A DNA stretch of 64,000 nucleotides, from positions 184,657,510-184,721,509 of the forward strand of contig CM067081.1 in NCBI GenBank assembly GCA_034008185.1, in the 5' to 3' direction. The notes under the pieces were generated by a model. That model was not told where the DNA came from, did not search any database, and saw nothing but the letters and a program-made list of their open reading frames with translations. Below, in pieces: positions 12,301 to 20,186 of the stretch (position 1 is its first letter; every line of letters begins with the position of its first letter). Made by a program: the position numbers and the translations under genes. Source of the DNA: Gorsachius magnificus (taxonomy: Eukaryota > Chordata > Aves > Pelecaniformes > Ardeidae).

Positions 12301-15300
12301 AAAATGCAGCCAGCAATAGTCAGCAGCTTTTACCTTTTAATATCTCTGTGAATATGATTATTTTCATGCAAAAAGTTGATGCCATTTGCTGTACCTTGAA
12401 CAATTTTACATCTTGTATTCCAAGAAATTGGTGGAGTATCATCCTTGAATAAGAAGGGAGAAAGGCAAGTACAAAGGTGAAACTCTAATATATATATATA
12501 TATATGCTCACATAGAACAAACCAAAACATACAAAACGCCCACAGTCGAACTTCTTGTTATGTTTTGTGGTTTTCAAGTAAATCATTAAAAAGACTAATA
12601 GCATACATTCTTAATTTACTTGGACAGAAATACATGCATTTGTCACATTCTGTTCTTTCCCCTGCCTTTTGCCTTAGATTAATTCACCCGTTACAAAAAG
12701 CGTTCTTGATAATATATGACTCTGACCCTACAAGGCCAGCTGCACTGCAAAGAACTACCTGTATCTATCACATCTCCCAAATTGATTGGCACTGATACCA
12801 GAGCCTTTTTACCCAAAGCAAATAATTCAAAGCAATCAACAGTTTTTACTAACAATGAGAAGTCAATCTTCCAGTGGTTTTGGATTTACCATTTCTCATG
12901 AGTTTAGCTTGATGCACATTACTAACTAGACCTTGCAAGTGAGGGCGCCTACATTTCAAAACCACTTCTTAATCTTGTCAGTGGCCAAGGGAAGAGGATT
13001 AGAGTATCTCATCATTCTACCACCTCCCTCGTCTGCTCCTCAAAGCCCAGTCAACAAGATGACATAAGCAAGTCTATGCCTCAAACTCATCTAGTGAAGT
13101 CACAAAATGAAGTATCAGCAAGAACACACATTCAGTATGCACATTCCTCGCTTATTCAACTTTCTGATTTACAGATTCTGATTTAGATTCTTTATGATTT
13201 ATAAGTTGGTCTCTTCCTTGTAAAGGCCTCAGTAATTTTACTTGAGCTTTCAATTACCACCAATCTTCTAAGTTCACTTGATGACAATGGCCAAAATTAC
13301 ATGGACAAACATTTTCATGTACAACCTTGTGAAGCACTGCTCATTTCTACAGATAAGCTTGTGCTACCTTAAGTAAAACTTAGTCTCTCTTCTGCACTGA
13401 TTCAGTTTAAAACACGTAAAACAATTGCAAATGTGTGTGTGCAAGCAAGTCAACCAAACCAACCTGAGACAGCAGCGCTACCAAACATATCAAGTCCTTT
13501 CCCCAACCACTGCTACTCATTCTCATCCTACCACCACTGCTCTCCTGTTGGGGCAGAAGTATTTCTGCAGCCTTACAGAGGAAGTGTCTCCAGGTGAATA
13601 TTAAAAATTTTTTTTATCAAGTATTTTTTCAGTCTGATCAGTTCCCTAACCTAGCTCTTTCTCTGGCTACTAAATGCTTGAGCCAGTACAACAGGAAATC
13701 AGTGCAGAAAAAAGCAAAATATCATTTTTTATGTCTGGGAGCATGGGGGGTTAAAGTAGCACCAGTTTAAGATGCTTACCAGATTACAACCTCATTTGCT
13801 TAGTATAAAGCAGATTTTTGAACTCCTTCAACAAGCTAACATGGACACTCATCTACTAGGTTAAGTCTGGCTTAAGTGTTGGTATCACTCCAACAAGCAA
13901 CCGTTTGTCCTTCATACGCAGAGTTGCCTCACCAAAACCAAAGCAACTTATTATTTATTAAATGCCAAGGCTAGAAGATACGTCATTTGATAAAATCAGA
14001 AGAAAGTATTGCATTTACACAAAATACTAACTAAAAAAACCCAGTATTTCCCGTTTATTTGGGCACTTCAGAAAGAGATATGCAGTCTATGAACATTGTG
14101 TTATAATCACTATCACAAAGGCAATGATAGGGCAATTTCACAATGCAGAATCTCAAGAACTAGCAGAGTACATGATAGAGTCAGAACCGGGAACAATAGT
14201 GCAGCACCCTCTGCTCCGCTCCATGCAGGCACAGCCAGCCCAAGCTCCTGTGCCACTTCAGGTACTTCTAGTACATGACATGCTACTGTCAGCCTGCTTT
14301 GACTTTAATGTGTCTACAACATTTGTATAAAATGTTATCGGAAGAATAGTTGTTACCATATTCATCTCCTAGAACACAGAAATAAGTAGGCCATTACAGA
14401 TCAGTACTGTTTCAAAGGTACTTCATAGATATCCATACTTCAGGAAAGACAACTGGAAGCTAGAAAAGATTTTACTTACCAGACAAGCAAGTCTATCAAG
14501 CAGTGAACCATTGGGCATGTATTCGTACACCAGACATGGCTGAGCACCATCACTTGAGAAACCAAGTAATTCTACTAGATTCTCATGCTGACACCTATAG
14601 GAAAAAAATGTTATGCATATATGCTCTGAAAGACTCACAACATTTGAAGAAAATACAAAGCAGAGGGAACTTGATCCCCAATTACTTGTTTCAGCCCTAC
14701 TGCACATAGCCAGGTTTCTGCAGTGGTGCTTTGAAACAGACAAAATACAGTCATGTTGTATATGAAACACTCCCACTGAACATGAAAATCATTATGGTAG
14801 AAAGACAAAAATAAGGGATCACACTAGCTAACTTGTTATCTGCCAACTTAGATTCCCAAAAAGGCTTTAATGACATCATATAACACTGTACTCACTTTGC
14901 CATCATTTTTATTTCTTGATTAAATTGCTGTTTCAAGTCTTGAACACTCACATCAACCATCTACAAAAGGAAGTATTTCATGTTAATATCACTGGCCATA
15001 TTAAAATGCACAGTTGGTCATTAAAAAAAAAAAAAAAATCAGAATTGTAGACTTTCTTTAGGTTAGTTACATACAACTAACAACTACTTAACTGTTTACA
15101 ATATTTCTTTTTTTACTCAACTCAAAAATAAAGTATCAGAACATGATTTTTAATTCCATGGAACACAATATTAACGGACAAATGGATTGTGTTTCAGCAC
15201 AGTCACCAACTTACCCATTTTATTTCATTGCAGTTACCCATAAATAGTACCTACTCATTCCAAAATTAATTATTCACACAAACCATTGGTTATGAAGACC

Positions 15301-18300
15301 CAAATTCTGTGGCAATATCCATTTAGCTTGTGAATCATTCATCTGATTCTGAAAGGGAAACCTCCCTAGCACCCCTTCCCTTCTGTCACTTCTTGCGTGC
15401 AGGAGAGGGAAGGGAACTGCAGGAGCACTCTGCTCTTCCAGACAACTTGCCTGAGCTACTCAAAGGCAAGACTTTATCTCCGGTGACTGTGCCAACTCAC
15501 ACCACTCGCGGGACTACAGGATAAGGTTCTCAACCCAACTAATGTTTAACATGGTGTCACTTTTTGAAGCGTATCATCCAACCCCTTCCACAGATAAACA
15601 AGGTCTACACTACAACATACAGAGTCATTAAAAAGAAAATGCCCAGGACAACTCACAGCAATGAGCTTCTTGACAGCCACATTTCTGCCATTGATGTAGC
15701 CTTTGAACACAATGCCAAAGCCCCCTTCTCCCAGCTTATTACCTCCAGCTGATTCTGGTCGCACATCAAAATTATTTGTAACACTTTCCAATTCATGAAA
15801 CAGAAAATTATGGAAATCTGAAAGACATATTTACCATTTAGCACAACTATGTTTTCACTTAAGAACAAGTGTATTTGAATAGATTATCTGCTTCAGTTCT
15901 ATTAAACCAAAAACTTGCTGCCATGCAGATCCTGACATAGTGGAACCCTACTTCCAGCTCTGTGATGAAGATACCAGAAAAAAAAAAAAAGAGAAATACA
16001 TTATATATAATTAGCTATGCATAATTTTCTTCACAGCTAGCACTGTAGCAGCCTTCTGATTGTATTTTTTGTTAATACTCATGATACAGGTAATAGAAAT
16101 TAAATGTGCAGCAGATCACAGAGCGCACCACACTGTGTCAGATGTAGAAATATTTCTAGATCACATCATGTTTCTGGCAGCAATCCAGAAGTGGACCTTT
16201 AGGAAGGAAGAGACTAAACCATGTACTTTCCCAGAATGCTTTCTTTAGTCATCTTTTCTCTGACATTCTTAGTCATTTCTGACATGTAAAATCCAGCTTT
16301 AAAACACAGGGTGCTAAAAAGTCTACAAAATCAGTATTGAAAAAGAGCAACAGGATTATGTGTAGCACAAAATAAATTTCAATTTAATTATCAGTCAACA
16401 TTTCCACCAGAGTAGCTGCCTTACTGGCAAGGTGCATCTCGCATTCAGACATCTTATTACCCAAGCTAAAGTCAGAGCCACACAGAACAAGAGCAAAAGC
16501 AAGACCTCGTTTCCCATAGATGCACAATGATGGGAATACAGCCATTACTCTAACGCACTGTTCTGATTATTTCACATGGGGTGAAGGACAGATCAGCAAA
16601 AAAAGATTGTACTTAATTCTATCAAACGAAGCACCTACCTGTGTTACTAGATTGTGAGCTGCTATTTTCTTGACTTAAGTAGGGAGGAGCTAAATGTGGC
16701 TTCTCAGTGCTCTGAGCTAAAACAGGCTTTACAGATGCCACTTCTTTTTCCTGTATAGGCAGTTGTTTCTCATGTATAGGCAAGGTTTCCGGTGAAGAAA
16801 GAGGTAATGTAACTTCTTGTGCCATCCTTACAGTTTCTGAAAATGGAATTTAGAAAAAAAATATTAACTACATTAGGAAACAGAAAAAAACCAAGTAACA
16901 TTAATACCAGTATTTACTAAAATTGAGAGACACATAAGTGTCATGAGAAGGTTATAATCTGCCACCATGTGTAAGCTGCAGGACTCTTATTTAAACTTGA
17001 AACTCTTGTTTAAACTGTTATTACAGATAATGGAAAATATATCCACTTTTGGTTATTTTGACCTAATCCTTTCGATTTTCAAGTTACTGTGAAGCTCTTT
17101 AGCATCTTAGAAAACAGAGAATACAGTACAAAATGTGAAAGAGTAACAGTTACCTGGAAGCAAGAGGCTTGCTGGTGCTAGGAATTGATTCCTAATCAGC
17201 AGATCCACAAGATCACCAACTGTACAGTTTGTTGTTCCCCAGTCATAAAGCAATTCACATGTGGGGCTCTTTCCCATTTGTACAAATGCCTCAAATCTCC
17301 TTAAAAGATAAATATAGACCAACATTAAAAAAACCCCCAAGTGATCTTGAGAATCATGAAGAACGTAAAAAGATTAAAAGTAAATGACCTAAAAAAATAT
17401 TTTAAAAAATTCTGAATGTATGGAAGTGTAATGCAGCTAAAAAAACTCTAAAGAAATTCAAACTTGGGGGGGGGAAATATGCAAAATATGAGAAAAACTA
17501 AGGGAAAAATATGCATATATGACTTCAAGATTTTGTCCGGGACTCATAATACATGGGACTAACAGAGAAGAGAATGTCAGCAAGAGACAGAGGGGAAGTC
17601 GGAACCAGATAGAATGGAAAAAAAAATTTAAGCGTTTTCCATCCTTTTGGCATTCACACTTTACTTTGAATATTGCAAGATGGGCATTAAGCAGAAATTG
17701 AGATCCATTATTCTGACTGATTTACTATTATTATAGAAGAGACAAATGAAGATTTAATGCTAACATTACCAGAAAGATTGGAAACCCAAGAGGATACATT
17801 GGGTATTTAAAATCTCATAACCTCTGAAATAGCTTATGGATTCAACAAGCCCTTCAAGCAACAAGGTGCCCATAAAAAACTACTGATATTATTTCTAAAT
17901 TAAACTTATTAGTTTTAGGACTTGGGCTCCCCACACTTGTCAGACATTTTCTTGGGAACAGTGAATTAGGAGTTATCCAGTTGCCTCTTGTGCGAAGACA
18001 CACAATTAAGTCAATGTTTACTAGTCTCTAGGGTATAGAAAGTTACACAGCCAATGCTGTATGGCTAAAAATACGTATGCCCATGGCCCTAATTAATTCT
18101 AATTTCCTCAGTCAATTTTCTTTCGCTATAGCTTGTCTGAAAATTGAACTGCAGAACAATTAAGAGTAATTACCTTGAGTTCCCTAAGGAACTGTAAGAG
18201 GAGTTCTTAAGTACCTGTCAGCACACAAACTGTGACAAGTTACAGGAATGGGATGGACAATGGAATTTATATTAAGCGGTTAATAAACATGATCGTGTTA

Positions 18301-18480
18301 CAAGACTTCTATATAGGACCTTATATGCATTTGGTTGTATCTGCTGTCACCGGAGGGATTGGTTATATCGACTGCTAGTTTCTTCCACCCTTCTTGCGGA
18401 TCGATGAAATCTGCCAGCTGCCTCATGAGCCCGTAGCTAATGCAGCGGACGTACGTTGAAGGTGTTAGGGGCTTGCTCAT
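6307..18480 (-). CDS. IRAK4: Interleukin-1 receptor-associated kinase 4, complete, 11 coding exons
   Basis: Ser/Thr kinase recruited through its death domain to MyD88 in the Myddosome. It phosphorylates IRAK1/2 downstream of Toll-like and IL-1 receptors. Coding exons (- strand, 5' to 3'): 18480-18320, 17299-17154, 16836-16639, 15817-15657, 14960-14896, 14594-14480, 12443-12334, 9404-9221, 8374-8312, 6579-6421, 6339-6307. All have GT/AG borders and matching phases and total 1395 nt (464 residues; human has 460). The death domain is ~20-103, the linker ~104-185 and the kinase ~190-459. Visible kinase residues are the Gly-rich loop GEGGFG (198-203), catalytic Lys218, helix-C Glu238, Tyr gatekeeper 267, HRD Asp316 and DFG Asp334. 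Activation-loop Thr347 and Thr350 are present, but the human Ser346 position is Glu351. A linker tandem duplication goes with the +5 residue offset from human. No frameshift or stop is seen, so the gene looks functional. Confidence 0.97.
6381..6395. repeat. (CA)n microsatellite
   Basis: Seven CA units in the last IRAK4 intron, 26 nt from the donor of coding exon 10 and 42 nt from the acceptor of exon 11. Confidence 0.85.
6421..6579 (-). CDS. IRAK4: IRAK4 coding exon 10 (C-lobe)
   Basis: Encodes [20 protein letters not shown] through [10 protein letters not shown] (residues 402-454), including the conserved RPD motif of kinase subdomain XI. Acceptor CTTGCAG, donor ATG|GTATGT. Phase 0 at both ends. 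Confidence 0.95.
8312..8374 (-). CDS. IRAK4: IRAK4 coding exon 9
   Basis: A 63-nt in-frame exon encoding [20 protein letters not shown] plus a final Leu (residues 381-401), in the C-lobe after the APE motif. Acceptor CTCCTAG, donor CTG|GTATGT. Nearly identical to the human segment. Confidence 0.95.
9221..9404 (-). CDS. IRAK4: IRAK4 coding exon 8 (DFG, activation loop, APE)
   Basis: Encodes residues 319-380: [16 protein letters not shown], the activation loop [20 protein letters not shown] and the APE motif. The third residue of the phosphosite cluster (human T342/T345/S346) is glutamate here. Acceptor CCCCCAG, donor GTG|GTAAGC. Confidence 0.96.
11344..11657 (+). mobile_element. CR1 LINE 3' fragment (antisense in IRAK4 intron)
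   Basis: Matches the CR1 3' region by its typical order: CTCCCTGAAAGGAGG, 'aataacaagcgatagg', 'ggttgtcaagcattggaaca', 'gctgcccag', 'gatcttaaaggtctttt' and a terminal ATTCTATGAT. It is 5'-truncated, with no reverse transcriptase left. Its sequence is on the + strand, opposite to IRAK4. Confidence 0.93.
12334..12443 (-). CDS. IRAK4: IRAK4 coding exon 7 (HRD catalytic loop)
   Basis: Encodes [17 protein letters not shown] through HIHRDIK (residues 283-318). Asp316 is the catalytic base. The acceptor is TATTCAAG and the donor AAAAG|GTAAAA. It leaves in phase 2, completing Ser319 with the next exon. Confidence 0.95.
12488..12505. repeat. (AT)9 microsatellite
   Basis: Alternating AT tract in an IRAK4 intron, 45 nt upstream (- orientation) of coding exon 7. 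Confidence 0.9.
14480..14594 (-). CDS. IRAK4: IRAK4 coding exon 6 (hinge and Tyr gatekeeper)
   Basis: Encodes [16 protein letters not shown], then [18 protein letters not shown] (residues 245-282). Tyr267 in LVYEYM is the tyrosine gatekeeper typical of the IRAK family. Acceptor CCTATAG, donor CTG|GTAAGT. Confidence 0.96.
14896..14960 (-). CDS. IRAK4: IRAK4 coding exon 5 (helix C)
   Basis: Short 65-nt exon encoding [20 protein letters not shown] through AK. It contains Glu238, which pairs with the catalytic lysine. Acceptor TTTGTAG, donor AAA|GTGAGT. The exon is too short to stand out as an open frame and was found by homology and phase. Confidence 0.95.
15657..15817 (-). CDS. IRAK4: IRAK4 coding exon 4 (kinase Gly-rich loop, catalytic Lys)
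   Basis: Encodes [17 protein letters not shown] through VAVKKLIA (residues 169-222). It carries the ATP-binding loop GEGGFGIV and the catalytic lysine of VAVKK. Acceptor CTTTCAG, donor GCT|GTGAGT. Confidence 0.96.
16639..16836 (-). CDS. IRAK4: IRAK4 coding exon 3 (linker)
   Basis: Encodes the Ser/Pro/Gln-rich flexible linker (residues 103-169), the least conserved part of the protein. It contains two adjacent 21-nt units at 16742-16762 and 16763-16783 encoding LPIQEKE and LPIHEKQ, identical at 17 of 21 bases. Acceptor TTTTCAG, donor ACAG|GTAGGT. Confidence 0.93.
17154..17299 (-). CDS. IRAK4: IRAK4 coding exon 2 (death domain C-half)
   Basis: Encodes [20 protein letters not shown] through LLLP, residues ~54-103, the second half of the death domain that packs against MyD88 and IRAK2 in the Myddosome helix. 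The acceptor is TTTTAAG and the donor CAG|GTAACT. It enters in phase 2 and leaves in phase 1. Confidence 0.95.
18320..18480 (-). CDS. IRAK4: IRAK4 coding exon 1 (start codon, death domain N-half)
   Basis: Encodes [20 protein letters not shown] onward to residue 54 and matches the start of vertebrate IRAK4. The start at 18478-18480 has A/G-rich context (GTGAAGATGA). The exon itself begins at 18489 after TTCCTCAG. The donor is AAG|GTCCTA, a weak site, but it is the only one that joins in frame to the conserved RRFEA sequence of the next exon. Confidence 0.95.
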
Positions 18481-18771
18481 CTTCACCTCCTGAGGAACAC
18501 AAACGGCGCCGTTACCGAAGAGGTTCGCCCCGGTTGCGGCAAGACAGTAACGCGTCAGACCCGACACAGCAGCTACTTCGCGCCTTGCCCCGCCAGCTGC
18601 CGCCCCCGTCCCCCCCTCACAGCTGCGCCAGCCGCCGCCTCCCGCCCGCCCAGCAAGGCCCTGCCCGGCCCGCCCGGGACCGGCCCCCGCGACGCAGCTC
18701 CCGCCGTCCCCGCCGAGTGAGGGCCCCGCCCCCAACCGGCGTCGGGAGCCGAGCCGAGCCGAGCCCCACCC

Positions 18772-18797
18772 ACCCTACCCTACCCTACCCCACCCCA
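18772..18797. repeat. CCCTA pentamer tandem repeat
   Basis: Three to four CCCTA units followed by CCCCA variants (ACCCTACCCTACCCTACCCC). It lies in predicted IRAK4 intron 1, beside the predicted exon 1 donor. It resembles telomere repeat but has five bases instead of six. Confidence 0.8.
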
Positions 18798-18803
18798 CCT
18801 CAC

Positions 18804-18880
18804 CGCGGACCCCCGTCGCTTCCTGGCGGCGGCGCCTACGACACGCCCCGCTACGCCCCGCCCCGCGCGTCTTGCTTCAC
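18804..18880 (-). other. IRAK4: IRAK4 untranslated exon 1 (predicted)
   Basis: The IRAK4 start codon lies 9 nt inside an exon preceded by a clear acceptor (TGTTCCTCAG, exon begins 18489), so a 5' exon must exist upstream. The best - strand donor in the CpG block is CCGCG|GTGAGG with the exon edge at 18804, giving a 314-nt intron. A second possible donor (CT|GTGAGG) lies near 18620. The transcription start is not visible, and the upper limit given is approximate. Confidence 0.4.
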
Positions 18881-18915
18881 TTAGGCGTGCCAACGCATCA
18901 CTTCCCCTTAAGAAG
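18860..18915 (+). other. PUS7L: PUS7L untranslated exon 1 (predicted)
   Basis: A near-perfect donor, AAGAAG|GTGAGT at 18915/18916, faces a strong acceptor at 19251 (long C/T tract then TTGCAG). The 336-nt intron would join a short 5' leader to the exon bearing the start codon. The leader has no ATG in the 69 nt before the donor. The 5' limit is approximate. Confidence 0.5.
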
Positions 18916-19062
18916 GTGAGTCAACCCCCGACGACGCTGGCGTCACCGGCACGGAGACGGCGACTTGTTAAGGAGAAAGCGGAAGCGCTCTTCTCCCACG
19001 CGGCCTTCCCATAGGCTGCCCGGGAGATGCCCCGCGCCTCCTGGCGGCCCTGGAGCCGGCTC

Positions 19063-19089
19063 GGGGGGGGGGGGGCGCGCGCGCGGGGG
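19063..19089. repeat. G13 - (CG)n - G5 tract
   Basis: Thirteen consecutive G, then alternating CG, then five G, in predicted intron 1 of PUS7L within the CpG block. Confidence 0.85.
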
Positions 19090-19294
19090 TCCCGCCCCTC
19101 GTGGCGGTGCCGTTGAACCGGCCCGTAACGGCCGCTGGGGACGGGAGCGGCGGCGGCCCTTCCTCCCTGCCTGCTTTTCAGCAGCCTTTTCTTTGGTCGT
19201 TGGTACTTCTTCTTCTCGCCCCCTTTTTTTATTGTTTTTCTCCCCTTGCAGGTGTAGTGTTTTCTGGCTGGGAGCAGGGGCAGGCAGGGGAGCC

Positions 19295-20186
19295 ATGCTT
19301 CGTTCCTTCAGCTACCTGACTGATCACGCTGGCTTCTGTGGCACCATCAAAAACTCACCGAGTGACTTTGTAGTGACAGAAATCGAGCTGCCCCAACACT
19401 TGCTTCGGGATACGCGGGCTGAATCGCTTCAGAAAACCAGCGAAGCGCCGCTCGAACAAAGTACCCAGTGCCTGCCGCAACCCAAAAAGCCAAGAACGGA
19501 GCCTTCCGGCCCACGTGCCGAAGGCTGTTGTGGAGCGCCCAGGCCTTCGCAGCCTGACCCGAGCTGGGCAGGAGGCCACTGTTGTGCATCCCCTAACAAA
19601 AACCAGCATGAGGGTGAACCTGAACTGAAACCTGGCCCTGAGGAAGCTGGTATATTGGATTCCTTACTAGGCAAACCCATGAGTGAACTGCTTAATAAAT
19701 TTGCTTGTGATCTGAAGGATGCGTGGGACGTGGAGAATAATGCCGATGCTGGCCCTAGGGAGTTCTCGCTGGGACCTATACTGGACAAGAAGAATCGAGC
19801 TGATTTACACAGTGCTGTTAGGCAGAAATTCCCCTTTCTAGTCACTGTTACAAAAGACAATGAAATGATTGTAAAAGGAAATGCTGATTACAGAGAACTT
19901 TCTCAGTTAGTGACTGAAAAGGAAACAAGTGATTTCTTTAAATTTTTAGATGCAAAGCTAGAAAATTCTACGTTTGCTTTTGAGCCTGATGGAAACAAAG
20001 AGCACAGAAAAGTAGTTCATCACTTCATCAGTAGAAAATTTGGAAAACTTTTAGAAACAAAGTCTTTCACTGTGACAGATGTCAATAAGCAGCCAAACAT
20101 GTCGATACTGGTACGATTTAGAGAAAAAACTTGGTCCAGAAAAAGGTCTGCTGGTGGTTTCCAGGGAAAACAAGATATTTATACAG
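19295..20186 (+). CDS. PUS7L: PUS7L coding exon 1 (N-terminal region)
   Basis: Encodes residues 1-297, beginning [20 protein letters not shown]. The open frame extends upstream to 18965 without an ATG, so the ATG at 19295 (GGAGCCATGC) sets the start. This gives an N-terminus about nine residues shorter than human. The exon probably begins at 19252. Residues ~35-110 are low-complexity with a basic KKPR patch. The second half ([32 protein letters not shown]) is well conserved. Donor ACAG|GTAAAT. Confidence 0.94.

Larger units (their letters stand above)
6340..18319 (-). other. IRAK4: IRAK4 introns between coding exons
   Basis: Ten introns separate the coding exons: 6340-6420, 6580-8311, 8375-9220, 9405-12333, 12444-14479, 14595-14895, 14961-15656, 15818-16638, 16837-17153 and 17300-18319. 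They are AT-rich and mostly unique. The longest holds a CR1 fragment (11344-11657) and an A-run at 11936-11952. A (CA)7 tract is at 6381-6395 and (AT)9 at 12488-12505. No nested gene or recognisable small RNA was seen. Confidence 0.8.
18480..19260. promoter_or_regulatory. CpG-rich bidirectional promoter of IRAK4 and PUS7L
   Basis: Strongly GC- and CpG-rich block between the two divergent start codons, which are 814 nt apart, in otherwise AT-rich sequence. There is no TATA box. GC boxes (CCCCGCCCC) are at 18856-18864 and near 18723. An ETS-type site (CACTTCC) is at 18899-18905. The best donor sites for the two untranslated first exons, 18804 (IRAK4, -) and 18915 (PUS7L, +), leave only about 110 nt for both transcription starts. 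IRAK4 and PUS7L are also head-to-head in mammals. CpG-island boundaries are by eye. Confidence 0.85.

Noticed and set aside
18298..18735. 145-codon - strand frame over IRAK4 exon 1 and promoter
   Set aside because: Only the part from 18480 down is IRAK4. The upstream part is GC-rich promoter/intron read-through ahead of a clear acceptor at 18490.
18965..19294. Upstream extension of the PUS7L frame (open without ATG from 18965)
   Set aside because: It begins with a non-ATG codon, crosses a strong acceptor at 19251 and shows no similarity to PUS7L. It is open because the CpG-rich sequence has few stops.
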